Position numbers and translations under genes: made by a program
The notes under the pieces: generated by a model
The model's database searches: none
What the model was told of the DNA's origin: nothing
The model's input: only the letters and a program-made list of their open reading frames with translations
Assembly (NCBI RefSeq): GCF_900143145.1
Contig: NZ_FRDB01000004.1
Span: 1-45,121 of the forward strand
Direction of reading: 5' to 3'
DNA: 45,121 nucleotides
Origin: Candidatus Sodalis sp. SoCistrobi
GTDB lineage: Bacteria > Pseudomonadota > Gammaproteobacteria > Enterobacterales > Enterobacteriaceae
Part shown: piece after piece, positions 1 through 9,315 of the stretch
Numbering within the stretch: position 1 is the first letter of the stretch
Layout: every line of letters begins with the position of its first letter

Positions 1-16
1 CATAGGTATCTACACA
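1..16 (+). repeat. Left terminal inverted repeat of the IS element
   Basis: The sequence cataggtatctacaca is the exact reverse complement of 1361-1376. It may extend to the left of the window. Confidence 0.85.
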
Positions 17-22
17 TTTATC

Positions 23-1360
23 GTGATACCTGTTATTACTTTGCAGAATGATTTCAACCTATCTGTTGGCGGGATTGACTCTCGCCTTACCCGCCGATAT
101 CAGACGCTGGTTAAACAGCATATGACGCCCGCGGCTCTTCTTGCTTCTGCGGTTAAAGACCTCGCAAGTGCTCAAAAATCAACTTTCGCAACTACCCAAG
201 CTGTCTGGCGTTTTCTGAATAATAAGCGAATTAGCTTCAGTCAACTCAATGAGCCAATTATTTCGCTAGCACTTGAGCAAATTTCGCTTAGCCCGCATCC
301 ATACGCTCTCGTTGTTCATGATTGGTCACGTTTACAATTTCTTTACCATCATGCCAAATACGGACGCTTAAAAATGACGCACGGTGGCGATGTTGGATAT
401 GAACTTCAAAGCAGCTTGCTGGTTGATGCTGGCACGGGTTTGCCAATAGCGCCTCTATCTCAGACACTTACCGATGCAACCGGTTGTCATTCAACGTTGG
501 CGGAAGGACTGTCCGAACGGCAGACACATATGGACGCCTTGACGACCGATATTGCCCGTGTGGAATCGCTTAATATAGGTAAAAAGCTGATTCATATAAT
601 TGATAGAGAGGGTGACTCTATTGGACATATGCGGACGTTGAGTACTCAAGGAATATGCTGGCTTATCCGAGGAAAAGAAGGACATGGTGCAGAGTGGCAA
701 GGTAATTCATTGAAAATTGGTGAGATTGCTGCTCTTCTGCCATACAACGGATGCGGACAGGTAGACTGGAAAGGGAAAAAAGCTGATATGGAAATCAGTG
801 AAACCTCGATAGTCATAACCCGAGCTGCGCAGCAGAAGCGTAAAGATAAAGAAACCGGCCGCCGCATAAAAATCCAACCTGGAGAGCCTCTGACGGTCAG
901 ATTGGTTGTTGTTCGGCTTACGGATGATCTCGGTAATGTGGTGGGACGCTGGACGCTGCTTACAAACGTTTGCAGCGAGATCACCTGCGAGGAAGTAGCT
1001 CGTTGGTATTACTGGCGCTGGAATATTGAATCATTTTTTAAGTTGCTGAAAGGTGCCGGACATGACGTAGAAACATGGCTTCAGCGCAGCGCGCCAGCCG
1101 TACTACGCAGGTTGTTAATAGCCAGTATGGCTGCTGTTCTGGTATGGCGGCTGCAACGCGCTGAAGGAGAAGAAAATGCGGCAGCCCGCCAGCTGATATG
1201 TCGCTTGTCAGGACGACAGCAAAAGCGAGGCCGCAGAGAGAGCGCTCCTGCTCTGCTCGCTGGCCTATCCATCTTGTTGAATACACTAAAATTATTATCG
1301 GAATATAGTCTGGAAGAACTTACTCATTTAGCGAGAGTTGCTCTTAAGCCTCCTCCCTGA
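23..1360 (+). CDS. IS4-family DDE transposase
   Basis: This 445-residue protein cuts and rejoins the ends of its own insertion sequence. The catalytic triad of IS4/Tn5-type transposases is visible: Asp100 in VHDWSR, Asp194 in IIDREGD, and Glu336 inside the YREK signature (Tyr329, Arg332, Glu336, Lys343, spacing Y-2-R-3-E-6-K). An N-terminal DNA-binding region with a WRFLNN motif precedes the first Asp. The start is a GTG at 23, seven bases inside the left inverted repeat; no ATG in frame lies nearby. The stop codon abuts the right inverted repeat. No frameshift or missing catalytic residue is seen, so the enzyme is probably functional. The exact IS name cannot be given without a search. Confidence 0.9.
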   Translation: MIPVITLQNDFNLSVGGIDSRLTRRYQTLVKQHMTPAALLASAVKDLASAQKSTFATTQAVWRFLNNKRISFSQLNEPIISLALEQISLSPHPYALVVHDWSRLQFLYHHAKYGRLKMTHGGDVGYELQSSLLVDAGTGLPIAPLSQTLTDATGCHSTLAEGLSERQTHMDALTTDIARVESLNIGKKLIHIIDREGDSIGHMRTLSTQGICWLIRGKEGHGAEWQGNSLKIGEIAALLPYNGCGQVDWKGKKADMEISETSIVITRAAQQKRKDKETGRRIKIQPGEPLTVRLVVVRLTDDLGNVVGRWTLLTNVCSEITCEEVARWYYWRWNIESFFKLLKGAGHDVETWLQRSAPAVLRRLLIASMAAVLVWRLQRAEGEENAAARQLICRLSGRQQKRGRRESAPALLAGLSILLNTLKLLSEYSLEELTHLARVALKPPP

Positions 1361-1376
1361 TGTGTAGATACCTATG
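1361..1376 (-). repeat. Right terminal inverted repeat of the IS element
   Basis: The sequence tgtgtagatacctatg starts immediately after the transposase stop codon and mirrors 1-16 without mismatch. Confidence 0.88.
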
Positions 1377-1508
1377 CCTTAAGTGCCAGCGCATGTCGCG
1401 GGCGCGGCTGGCCAGCGGCAAGTAATCGGCTTCGGCGGAACCTGTTCCCTTACTTATAACCTTCGCCGCCCCGCGCGGGTGCGGCGGTCGGACAAAAAAG
1501 GAGAAATC

Positions 1509-2339
1509 ATGACAACGCAACCCACGGTCACATTCCATGATGGACACACCATGCCGCAATTGGGTTTGGGGGTCTGGAAAGCCACTAACCAGGAAGTCGT
1601 CACTGCGGTTGAGGCGGCGCTGGATGCCGGTTATCGCTCTATTGATACCGCGGCGATGTATAAAAACGAAGAAGGCGTCGGCCAGGCGCTGCAGGACGCA
1701 ACGATCCCACGGGAAGAACTGTTTATTACCACTAAACTGTGGAACGGCGATCAAACCAAAGTGCCCAAGGCTATTGAGCAAAGTCTGACCAAGCTGCGGC
1801 TGGATTATGTCGATCTTTATCTGATGCATTGGCCGGTGCCCAGCCAGGATAACTATGTGCAAGCCTGGCGCGAGATGGTGAAGCTGAAGGAGGAAGGGCT
1901 GGCAAAAAGCATTGGGGTGTGCAATTTTGAGCCGCACCATCTTCAGCGCCTGCTGGATGAAACCGGCGTGGTGCCGGTGATAAATCAGATCGAGCTGCAT
2001 CCGCTGTTACAACAACAGGCATTGCGGACCTTTGATGCCCGCCACCAGATTTTGACCGAATCCTGGAGTCCTCTGGCGCAGGGCGGCAAAGGGGTATTTG
2101 ATCAGGCAATCATCCGCGAACTGGCGGCAAAATACGGCAAAACACCGGCGCAAATTGTCATTCGCTGGCATATCGATAGCGGATTAGTCGTGATCCCGAA
2201 ATCGGTAACGCCGGCGCGGATCCGCGCCAATTTTGCGGTGTTTGACTTCAGTCTGGCGCAAGATGACCTGGACGCCATCGCCAAGCTGGACTGCGGCAAA
2301 CGGCTGGGTTCGCATCCGGATACCATGGCGGCAGTCTGA
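1509..2339 (+). CDS. dkgA: 2,5-diketo-D-gluconate reductase A (aldo/keto reductase)
   Basis: This is a cytosolic NADPH-dependent aldo/keto reductase (TIM barrel) that reduces 2,5-diketo-D-gluconate to 2-keto-L-gulonate and acts on methylglyoxal and other carbonyls in E. coli. The protein has 276 residues, close to E. coli DkgA, with long blocks of identity such as YKNEEGVG and WSPLAQGGKGVFDQ. The catalytic tetrad is visible as Asp46, Tyr51, Lys76 and His107, and the C-terminal IPKSVTP cofactor motif is present. The ATG at 1509 is chosen over an upstream start at 1383 because an aaaaggag ribosome site precedes it and the family begins there. It is convergent with ftsP, as in E. coli. Its own promoter region is only about 130 bp before the IS element begins. 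Confidence 0.93.
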   Translation: MTTQPTVTFHDGHTMPQLGLGVWKATNQEVVTAVEAALDAGYRSIDTAAMYKNEEGVGQALQDATIPREELFITTKLWNGDQTKVPKAIEQSLTKLRLDYVDLYLMHWPVPSQDNYVQAWREMVKLKEEGLAKSIGVCNFEPHHLQRLLDETGVVPVINQIELHPLLQQQALRTFDARHQILTESWSPLAQGGKGVFDQAIIRELAAKYGKTPAQIVIRWHIDSGLVVIPKSVTPARIRANFAVFDFSLAQDDLDAIAKLDCGKRLGSHPDTMAAV

Positions 2340-2377
2340 TGGGAGAGACAGCTGACGGCACAGCCTGAACGCGGCCG

Positions 2378-3804
2378 TTACCCCATGGACGGGGGCCGTA
2401 CCACAAATTGCCCCGCAGCGCCGCGATCGGCCATCTCCAACGTCTGGCTATAATAGAGATAGGGAAAGTGATCCGGCGCCATTTGTGGGAACCAGACCAG
2501 CAATTCTACTTCGTTATCAACCCACACCGTGTCTTTCCAGCCCTGATCTTCCGGCAACGGCATACTGCCATTGACGCGTTTAATCAAAAAAGCCACGCCC
2601 TGAATATGAAACGCCTGCGGAGTGTTAGTGTGAACTATCCAACGCTCAAAACTGCCCTGTAAGCTTTGAAAGTCGTTACGGCTCATATTCCATAACGCAC
2701 CATTGATATCAGGCGTAGAGCCGCCGAGTGAAAACTCGCGGGTGCGGCTGATACCGCCGTCAATGAGCTGGTCGGACAGCAACCGCATCGGCAGGTTATC
2801 GGTAACCAGGGGTAGCAGCCCCGTCGGTTTCAGCGTCAGCACCGTGGTATTGACCAGTATCGACGAGGGTTCAAAAAAGCCGCGCACCCTGTCCATCAGG
2901 CCGGCCGCTTCACCGGCGGTGATGGCCACCTCTTCCCCTTTGGACATATCGATAAGAATTTCACGCCGCTCGCCCGGTGCCAGCGACAGCCGGATAACCG
3001 GCACCGGCGCCGGCAGAAAGCCCTGGTCGCCGGCAACGACTTGCATGGCGCGGCCGTCGCTCAGTTGCAGCTGATAGCGCCGGGCGTTTGAGGCATTGAG
3101 CAACCGCAGACGCACCCAACCCCGCGACACCTCCACAAACGGATTCTGCGCGCCGTTCACCAGCAGCGTATCGCCGAGGAAACCGCCGCTCGCGGGAGGG
3201 TTATAGACCGGCTGACCAAAGTTATCCAGCCGTTTGTCCTGGATAATGAGCGGGAAGTCATCGACGCCATAATGATTCGGCAGCGGCAGCACCTTACTGC
3301 CCGCATCTTCCACCAGCCAGAGTCCCGCCAGACCATTGTAGACGTGCGGTGCCATCCGGTTTGGCGTATTGGCATGGTACCAGCAGGTGCCGGCCGGTTG
3401 CCGGATGGGCAGCACCGGCGACCAATCGGCACCCGGCGACATCATCCGCGCCGCGCCGCGCCGCCCATGAGCGTGCCGGGCACTTGCAGACCGCTAATGG
3501 TCATCGCCACGGGTTCCGTCAGGCGATTGTTATAGATAAGCTTGACGTCATCGCCATTGAACACCCGCACCGTCGGGCCGAGGTAGCCGCCGTTAATGCC
3601 CCAGGTGGCGGCGCGCCGACCGGCGGCAAATGTCCAATGCGAGCGCTGCAGCGTCAAAAATAACGGCTGCCCGCGGCGCGACTCCAGCAAGGGTGGGATC
3701 GGCAGCGCAACGGGCGTTTCGGCGGCTTGCGCCTGCAGCGGCAACGCGCTGGCCGCAAGGGTAACCCCCGTTGCCTGAATAAACCGACGCCGACTGAGTG
3801 ACAT
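2378..3804 (-). pseudogene. ftsP: ftsP (sufI), cell-division multicopper-oxidase-like protein, frameshifted
   Basis: FtsP is a periplasmic, Tat-exported protein with a multicopper oxidase fold that stabilises the divisome under stress. Two reading frames together cover the whole protein: 3804-3442 gives the Tat signal (SRRRFIQ) and the first cupredoxin part up to MGGAAR, and 3445-2378 resumes at MMSPGADW and runs to the normal end. At the junction the plus strand around 3446-3469 carries GC-only repeats; relative to the expected Gly-Gly-Ala-Ala-Arg-Met-Met an extra five bases (cgcgg) are present, as expected from slippage in a gcgcg repeat. The start at 3804 has a GGAG site upstream. A truncated signal-plus-domain product is the likely outcome unless the reading is a sequencing error. 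plsC lies upstream, parC beyond it, as in E. coli. Confidence 0.87.
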
Positions 3805-3844
3805 ATCTGCTCCATTAGACACGGCAAAACTTTTCTCGTAATGT

Positions 3845-3863
3845 CCGGCCTGGGACAGGCCGG
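3845..3863. terminator. Hairpin between plsC and ftsP
   Basis: ccggcct and aggccgg form a 7-bp stem around a 5-base loop. No T-run follows on either strand, so it is either a weak attenuator or an mRNA-stabilising hairpin at the end of plsC. Confidence 0.35.
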
Positions 3864-3905
3864 GAAATCGTCAATCGTACACCGGCATAGCGGCGTCGGG
3901 AGCCT

Positions 3906-4640
3906 TCAGCGCCCGGCGGATTCCCGCCGCGCCACTTCCGCATTCAGTTCGTCCAGCTTGTTTTTCATAATATCCCGACAGTGTCTGGTCAACGCGCGCA
4001 CCTGCTCCCGGCTGTAGCCGGCCGTTGCCACCGGCGGCAAAATTTCAATGATGACCAAACCGTTAGACCAGCGATTGAGTTTGATTTTGTTCGAGGTATT
4101 GGAAACGCAAATCGGCACAATGGGAACGTCGGCGGCAATGGCGGTATAAAACGCCCCGGTTTTAAACGGCAGCAAACCGCGACCGCGGCTGCGGGTGCCT
4201 TCTGGAAACATCCAGATGGAAATATTACGTTTTTTAATGCTCTGCACAATCTCGGTAAGCGTGCTGTGGGCGCGAGCGCTGTTATCGCGATCGATAAGCA
4301 GATTGCCGGTCAACCAATAAAGCGGCCCGAACAGCGGGATCCACAGCAGGCTTTTTTTCCCTACCGTAACGGTGCGGGGCTGCACCACATACGCGGCGGT
4401 AACCATATCGTAATTGTTCTGATGATTGGCGATATAAATGCAATTTTGCGGCAGCGTCACGCCTACGGGATGACGAACTTCCACCCGGATGCCAAACAAA
4501 GGCGACATACGGCCGAACCAGCGGCCAAAGGTGGCGACATGACGAGGGTTTCGCGGGCTGAACAAGCAATAAATCAAGCCAAAAACGCAGATGATTATCG
4601 ACAACAGCACCACCAGAATGGTGCGAACAATAGCGAGCAT
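3906..4640 (-). CDS. plsC: 1-acyl-sn-glycerol-3-phosphate acyltransferase
   Basis: PlsC transfers the second fatty acyl chain onto lysophosphatidic acid to make phosphatidic acid at the inner membrane, an essential step of phospholipid synthesis. The 244-residue length matches E. coli PlsC (245). A hydrophobic N-terminal segment (residues about 5-27) anchors the protein. The acyltransferase HX4D motif is seen as NHQNNYD (His73, Asp78), followed by the glycerol-phosphate binding FPEGTRSRG motif at 145-153. It lies between parC (upstream) and the broken ftsP (downstream), on the same strand, as in E. coli. No defect is visible; another plsC elsewhere is not expected. Confidence 0.95.
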   Translation of the reverse strand: MLAIVRTILVVLLSIIICVFGLIYCLFSPRNPRHVATFGRWFGRMSPLFGIRVEVRHPVGVTLPQNCIYIANHQNNYDMVTAAYVVQPRTVTVGKKSLLWIPLFGPLYWLTGNLLIDRDNSARAHSTLTEIVQSIKKRNISIWMFPEGTRSRGRGLLPFKTGAFYTAIAADVPIVPICVSNTSNKIKLNRWSNGLVIIEILPPVATAGYSREQVRALTRHCRDIMKNKLDELNAEVARRESAGR

Positions 4641-4758
4641 AGTTACCTCTTAACCTTCAGCCGTCGCTAGTATACCGGCTTCCTGACAAAATACACGGTT
4701 ATTCCCCCCGGTGGCCGGGCGGCGGTGGCAAACAGCGAAGAGCATCACCTATCAGCAT

Positions 4759-4788
4759 GAAGAAACCGGCCGGACATTGCCCGGCCGG
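4759..4788 (-). terminator. Rho-independent terminator of parC
   Basis: Just after the parC stop, two ccggccgg arms (4766-4773 and 4781-4788) form an 8-bp stem with a 7-base loop. On the minus strand the stem is followed by tttctt. The T-tract is short, so termination may be partial and allow plsC expression. Confidence 0.6.
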
Positions 4789-4796
4789 CGCGCAAA

Positions 4797-7070
4797 TTAC
4801 GCCGTTTCCTCGTCGCCGTTGTCGGCCAGCGGATCGGTGACTTCCACCCGGTCGATATGCTGCAATCCGCGCGGCAACAGCGTCCCCTTACGTCCGCGTT
4901 CGGCGCTGAATTTCTGCAGATCTTCTGGCCGCAGGGTCAGCTTGCGTTTGCCGACGTGGAAGGTGACCGAAGCCTTGGTAGACAGGAGGTACAGGCCGGC
5001 GAGGCGATCTTTGCCCGCCGCCGCGTCCGCGGCGGGAATGGAGATGATTTTATTGCCTTTCCCTTTCGACAGCTGCGGCAGATCGTCAACCGGGAACATT
5101 AACAGGCGACCGGCTTCGGTTAACGCCAGAAGCTTATCGGCGGCGCCTTTTAACCATAACGGCGGCATGACTTTGGCGTTTTCCGGCAACGTCAATAACG
5201 CCTTACCGGCGCGATTGCGCGCCACCAGATCGCTGAAGCTGCAGACAAATCCGTAGCCGGCATCGGAGGCCATCAGCAGTTTCCGATCATCGGCGCCGGT
5301 GAGCATCTGTTCGATTGACGCGCCCGGCGGTAACGTTAGCTTACCGGTCAGCGGCTCGCCCTGGCCGCGCGCCGAAGGCAGGCCGGCGGGCTCAAGCGCG
5401 TAGCTGCGGCCGGTAGAATCGATGAAGACCACCGGCTGATTGCTCTTGCCGCGCACCGACGACAGGTAATTGTCGCCGGAGCGGTAACCGAGCCCGCTCG
5501 GATCGATATCGTGGCCCTTGGCGCTGCGCACCCAGCCCATGGTCGATAGGATAACCGTCACCGGTTCGGACGGTATAAGCTCATTTTCGCTCAGCGCTTT
5601 CGCTTCGCCACGCTCCACCAGTGGCGAGCGGCGCGCGTCGCCGTAAGCGGCGGCATCCGCCTCGATTTCTTTTTTCAGCAAGTTGCTCAGCTTGCGTTCC
5701 GAGGCGAGAATGGCCTGCAGCTTGTCGCGTTCTTTCGCCAGCTCATCCTGTTCGCCACGCAGCTTCATTTCTTCCAGTTTGGCCAAATGACGGAGTTTTA
5801 ACTCGAGGATGGCGTCGGCCTGCGTTTCGCTGAGCTCGAAGCGCTGCATCAAAACCTGTTTCGGCTCGTCCTCGGTGCGGATGATGTGGATAACCTCATC
5901 CAGGTTAAGGTAGGCCACCAGAAGGCCGTTCAGGATATGCAGCCGGCGCAGGACTTTTTCCAACCGGAAGTTCAGCCGGCGGCGAACGGTGTCGCGGCGA
6001 TAAACCAGCCATTCCGACAAGATTTCGTGCAGGTTTTTCACCGCCGGCCGGCCGTCCAGCCCGATCATGTTCATATTGACGCGGTAGCTGCGTTCCAAAT
6101 CGGTGGTGGCGAACAGATGGTTCATCACCTGCGTCAGGTCAACCCGATTGGAGCGCGGGACGATGACCAGACGGGTCGGGTTTTCATGGTCCGATTCGTC
6201 GCGCAGATCCTCCACCATCGGCAGTTTCTTCGCGCGCATCTGGCTGGCTATCTGTTCGAGCACCTTGGCACCGGACACCTGATGCGGCAACGCGCTGATG
6301 ACCGCTTCGCCGTCCTCGACGGTCCATAGCGCGCGCATGCGCACGGAGCCACGCCCGGTCTGGTAAATTTTGCGCAGATCATCCTTGGGGGTAATGATTT
6401 CCGCCTCGGTGGGAAAATCCGGCCCCTTTACATGTTCCAGCAATTGCTCCAGCGTGGCGGCAGGGTTGCCCAGCAGCGCAATCGCGGCGGTCGCCACTTC
6501 GTTAACGTTATGCGGTGGGATATCGGTCGCCATCCCGACCGCGATGCCGGTGGTGCCGTTTAGCAACACGTTCGGCAACCGCGCCGGCAGCATTTTCGGC
6601 TCATCCAGCGTGCCGTCGAAGTTCGGCACATAATCAACCGTGCCCTGTCCCAGTTCGCCCAGCAATACCTCGGCGTAGCGGGACAAGCGCGATTCGGTAT
6701 AGCGCATGGCGGCGAAGGATTTGGGATCGTCCGGCGCCCCCCAGTTGCCCTGACCGTCCACCAAGGGATAACGGTAGGAGAAAGGTTGCGCCATTAGCAC
6801 CATGGCCTCATAGCAGGCGCTGTCGCCGTGGGGGTGGTATTTACCCAAGACGTCGCCGACGGTGCGCGCCGATTTTTTGTATTTCGCGCTGGCGTTCAGC
6901 CCCAATTCCGACATCGCGTAGACGATGCGCCGTTGCACCGGTTTGAGCCCGTCGCCGATAAATGGCAGCGCGCGATCCATGATGACGTACATGGAATAGT
7001 TGAGGTACGCGTTTTCGGTAAATTTATGCAGCGCCAGGCGTTCGGCGCCGTCATGAGTCAGCTCGCTCAT
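4797..7070 (-). CDS. parC: DNA topoisomerase IV subunit A
   Basis: ParC forms the DNA breakage-reunion half of topoisomerase IV (ParC2ParE2), which decatenates daughter chromosomes. The 757 residues align end to end with E. coli ParC. The active-site tyrosine is Tyr124 in [10 protein letters not shown]. The quinolone-resistance region reads [12 protein letters not shown], with the wild-type Ser84 and Glu88 (E. coli Ser80 and Glu84), so no resistance substitution is seen there. The winged-helix region, the coiled-coil arm and the C-terminal beta-pinwheel (for example [12 protein letters not shown] and [12 protein letters not shown]) are complete. The start has an AGAGGAAA site upstream. Partner gene parE lies about 6 kb away, separated here by ygiN, yohP and the mtn genes. 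Confidence 0.97.
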   Translation of the reverse strand: MSELTHDGAERLALHKFTENAYLNYSMYVIMDRALPFIGDGLKPVQRRIVYAMSELGLNASAKYKKSARTVGDVLGKYHPHGDSACYEAMVLMAQPFSYRYPLVDGQGNWGAPDDPKSFAAMRYTESRLSRYAEVLLGELGQGTVDYVPNFDGTLDEPKMLPARLPNVLLNGTTGIAVGMATDIPPHNVNEVATAAIALLGNPAATLEQLLEHVKGPDFPTEAEIITPKDDLRKIYQTGRGSVRMRALWTVEDGEAVISALPHQVSGAKVLEQIASQMRAKKLPMVEDLRDESDHENPTRLVIVPRSNRVDLTQVMNHLFATTDLERSYRVNMNMIGLDGRPAVKNLHEILSEWLVYRRDTVRRRLNFRLEKVLRRLHILNGLLVAYLNLDEVIHIIRTEDEPKQVLMQRFELSETQADAILELKLRHLAKLEEMKLRGEQDELAKERDKLQAILASERKLSNLLKKEIEADAAAYGDARRSPLVERGEAKALSENELIPSEPVTVILSTMGWVRSAKGHDIDPSGLGYRSGDNYLSSVRGKSNQPVVFIDSTGRSYALEPAGLPSARGQGEPLTGKLTLPPGASIEQMLTGADDRKLLMASDAGYGFVCSFSDLVARNRAGKALLTLPENAKVMPPLWLKGAADKLLALTEAGRLLMFPVDDLPQLSKGKGNKIISIPAADAAAGKDRLAGLYLLSTKASVTFHVGKRKLTLRPEDLQKFSAERGRKGTLLPRGLQHIDRVEVTDPLADNGDEETA

Positions 7071-7234
7071 TGATGATTGTTTCCTCTGACCGCGGTAGGG
7101 TCACGTGAGCAGTCACTTCCCTAGGCCGCGGGTATGGGGTTAGTGAGCATGATACTACCCTATCGCCCCTCCGCTGTCACAGCACTCGCGTGGGCGCTAA
7201 TCGGTCAGCGTGGCTAAGCCGTGGCCGCATTCAG

Positions 7235-7240
7235 TATAAT
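7235..7240 (+). promoter_or_regulatory. Candidate -10 element for ygiN
   Basis: A perfect TATAAT hexamer lies about 100 bp upstream of the ygiN start in the parC-ygiN divergent spacer (7071-7340). The matching -35 region at 7211-7217 is poor, so activation by another factor or chance occurrence are both possible. I see no other feature in this spacer. Confidence 0.4.
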
Positions 7241-7340
7241 AAGGGGTCAAATCACGGATGCGATAAAATATCACGAGCATCCGGCCCGCGTCTTTGGTTA
7301 ACTATTGGCGCCCCCGAACGAAAGTGAAACAGAGGAAGCG

Positions 7341-7652
7341 ATGATCACGGTAATTGCAGAAATCAAAGTCAAACCAGGACGAAGAGAAGCGGTTTTAGCC
7401 GCTATCGAAGCGCTCAGGCCCAACGTGCTGGCCGAAGACGGATGTGGCGAATATACCTTGCTCACCGACTATAAAGCGCAAGTACCGTGGCGTAAAACCG
7501 CTCCCGACTCCATTTTTATGCTGGAACAATGGAAGAGTATTCGACATTTGGAGCAGCATCAGCAAACGGCGCATATGGATGCCCACCGCGCCAATATTCG
7601 CGATGATGTGATGGATGTGACTTTTCATATTTTGGAGAAACGCACCGGCTGA
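7341..7652 (+). CDS. ygiN: Quinol monooxygenase YgiN (ABM domain)
   Basis: YgiN is a small cytosolic ABM-fold protein that in E. coli oxidises menadiol to menadione and is linked to a quinone redox cycle. The protein has 103 residues (E. coli 104). It begins MITVIAEI, shares PDSI-ML-EQWxSIxHLExHxQTxHM, and ends in the usual beta strand. The ATG at 7341 is preferred to one at 7305 because an agagga site lies just before it and the family starts there. It sits between parC and, after the inserted yohP-mtn block, parE; in E. coli ygiN and parE are near neighbours. A strong hairpin follows. Confidence 0.9.
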   Translation: MITVIAEIKVKPGRREAVLAAIEALRPNVLAEDGCGEYTLLTDYKAQVPWRKTAPDSIFMLEQWKSIRHLEQHQQTAHMDAHRANIRDDVMDVTFHILEKRTG

Positions 7653-7676
7653 CTCCGGCAGGGGTAACCGATAGAG

Positions 7677-7701
7677 GGTAAGCCACGGCTTACCTTCTTT
7701 T
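7677..7701 (+). terminator. Rho-independent terminator of ygiN
   Basis: ggtaagc and gcttacc form a 7-bp stem around a 4-base loop, followed directly by ttctttt. It starts about 25 bases after the ygiN stop. Confidence 0.75.
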
Positions 7702-7737
7702 GCCCCGCATCACGCGCGGCGCAGCGGCGAGAGGCTG

Positions 7738-7762
7738 GCGCTAACGGGAGCGCCGTTAGCGC
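7738..7762. repeat. Perfect 10-bp inverted repeat downstream of yohP
   Basis: gcgctaacgg and ccgttagcgc flank a 5-base loop. There is no T-run on either side, so this is a strong hairpin at the 3' end of the yohP message that may protect it rather than a standard terminator. Confidence 0.6.
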
Positions 7763-7771
7763 GGGGCGGCA

Positions 7772-7855
7772 TCAGAAGATCAATTTAAACACACCGGTCA
7801 ACGTCAGCAGGCCGACGATAAAAATAATGGCAATTATCCACAGAAATATTTTCAT
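7772..7855 (-). CDS. yohP: Small inner-membrane protein YohP
   Basis: The frame encodes 27 residues, MKIFLWIIAIIFIVGLLTL followed by TGVFKLIF. It matches the E. coli 27-residue small protein YohP as I remember it, with the same length and identical MKI-LW, GLL and TGVFK-IF positions. It is a single transmembrane helix with a positively charged first residue. A purine-rich aaggaacaggga stretch immediately upstream provides a ribosome site. YohP is known as a short, stress-linked inner-membrane protein whose mRNA is membrane targeted; its molecular role is not established. In E. coli it lies in another part of the chromosome. A perfect 10-bp inverted repeat (7738-7762) follows the stop. Confidence 0.85.
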   Translation of the reverse strand: MKIFLWIIAIIFIVGLLTLTGVFKLIF

Positions 7856-8072
7856 TCCCTGTTCCTTCTCGTTAAGTGATGCTCGTTTTGACTATAAGTC
7901 GATGATATCGTTATTTGAGTATAGAAGAGGAATCAGGATTTACCGTATCAGCAGGAAGAAATTTCTCCCTCGCGCAACGGCCAGCGCGGAACAGAAAGCC
8001 GATTGGCCCGTACCCATGCGGGCCGGGCGTATGGGGTAAAACCGGCGCCCGTCCACGGCAGGTGGCGGCCGC

Positions 8073-9272
8073 TCAGGCATGTTGACGTATACGGGCATCC
8101 AACGCGGCGGCGTCAGTGATGTGCGGCGCAGCGAGGATAAGCATTTTACCCAACGCCAACGCCTGACGCTGGCAGGCGTGACGCATATCATCATCCTGTA
8201 TGCCGTCAAGATCGCTCACATGCGCCAAGCCTACCGTGCGTCGGATAAGCTCGGTGCCGCAATACCCTATGGCGTCTTGGAACACCTCGCGCAAAAACAG
8301 CTGGACATACCCCGGCTCGGCCAGCGTGATGTCGCGGCTCTTTTCCGCTGCCAGAGCGTGGAACCCCTCACTGAACGCCTGCCAGACCACCTGCACATCC
8401 TGCAGGCGCTGCTCGCGCCCCGCCGCAGCTTCGCGCAGCGCTAACAGCCCCGGCAAACCGCAATAATTGAGCAGCAGATTGCCGATGGCAGTGCCGATAT
8501 CAAAGCCCACGGGGCCATAATAGCCAAATTCGGCATCGATCACTTTTAGTCGCTCGCGGGCAACAAAGAGGGATCCGCTATGAATATCCCCATGCAATAA
8601 CGCTTCCGCCTTCGTCAAAAAACGGTGTTTCAGCGCCGCCACCCGCAGCTTCAATTCCCGATCGTCACGCAACGCCGCAGCGTCCTGCGCCAGTTCCGGC
8701 TCATAGGCATTGCGCTCATGCACACGATAAGGATCGGTAAAAAACAGATCTTCCGTTATCCGGCACATTTCAGGATTGGCGAAACGGGCGACTTCGTTTT
8801 TTTTCTCCTCGGGCGGCTGGTAAAAATCGGAGGTATGAAACAACGTCTGCGCCAGATATTCGCCCAGTTGGCGGGCGGCGTCAGGGTACCAGGCGCCCTT
8901 GACCAGCTCGCTGCGCCAAATATGGTGGTCGGAAAGATCTTCCAGCACCATCGTCGCCAGTTGCGGGTCATGATGCACGACCCGCACCGTGTAGGCCGGA
9001 CAATAGCGGCCATGAATCAACAGGGTTTCCGCCTCGATACGCGCGCGATCGAGCGTTAGCGGCCAGGATTCACCCACGCAGCGGACATACGGCAGCGCCT
9101 GTTTAACGATGACCCGGCTGACGCCGTCGGCATCAAGAATTTTAAACACCAGATTGAGATTGCCGTCACCTATTTCCTGTGCGGCGCAAAGCGTCTCGGG
9201 GTTGCTGAGGCCGGCGAAACGGCGGGCATAAGCTACCGCGTCGGCGGCGGTAAGGGTACGGTAGATTGTCAT
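8073..9272 (-). CDS. mtnK: 5-methylthioribose kinase
   Basis: MtnK phosphorylates 5-methylthioribose with ATP to 5-methylthioribose-1-phosphate, the entry step of methionine salvage after nucleosidase cleavage of methylthioadenosine. The protein has 399 residues, a usual length. It has the aminoglycoside-phosphotransferase-like kinase fold: N-lobe [10 protein letters not shown] and VKQALPYVR, the catalytic loop HGDIHSGS (227-234) and the metal-binding DAEFG (246-250). The ATG at 9272 is chosen because AGGGAAG precedes it; an in-frame start at 9296 is less likely. It is divergent from mtnA, with a met-box operator in between. Expression is probably repressed by MetJ when S-adenosylmethionine is plentiful. 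Confidence 0.95.
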   Translation of the reverse strand: MTIYRTLTAADAVAYARRFAGLSNPETLCAAQEIGDGNLNLVFKILDADGVSRVIVKQALPYVRCVGESWPLTLDRARIEAETLLIHGRYCPAYTVRVVHHDPQLATMVLEDLSDHHIWRSELVKGAWYPDAARQLGEYLAQTLFHTSDFYQPPEEKKNEVARFANPEMCRITEDLFFTDPYRVHERNAYEPELAQDAAALRDDRELKLRVAALKHRFLTKAEALLHGDIHSGSLFVARERLKVIDAEFGYYGPVGFDIGTAIGNLLLNYCGLPGLLALREAAAGREQRLQDVQVVWQAFSEGFHALAAEKSRDITLAEPGYVQLFLREVFQDAIGYCGTELIRRTVGLAHVSDLDGIQDDDMRHACQRQALALGKMLILAAPHITDAAALDARIRQHA

Positions 9273-9315
9273 ATCGACTTCCCTGATGCGCTGCAAAAAG
9301 GCCGTAAAGGCGTAA

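Larger units (their letters stand above)
1..1376 (+). mobile_element. IS4-family insertion sequence, apparently complete
   Basis: A single transposase gene is bracketed by a perfect 16-bp inverted repeat, cataggtatctacaca at 1-16 and its reverse complement at 1361-1376. Total length of about 1.38 kb fits IS4-family elements. The left repeat starts on the first base of the window, so the true outer end and any target-site duplication on the left cannot be seen. The element lies just upstream of dkgA (start 1509), in the same orientation, and may influence its transcription. The intact reading frame and perfect repeats suggest a recent or still mobile copy. Confidence 0.88.

Noticed and set aside
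1344-2000. 218-codon frame opposite dkgA
   Set aside because: Antisense to a conserved enzyme and running into the IS right end; no family resemblance.
7738-7762. Rho-independent terminator
   Set aside because: The stem is perfect, but neither strand has a T-run after it, so it is listed as an inverted repeat only.
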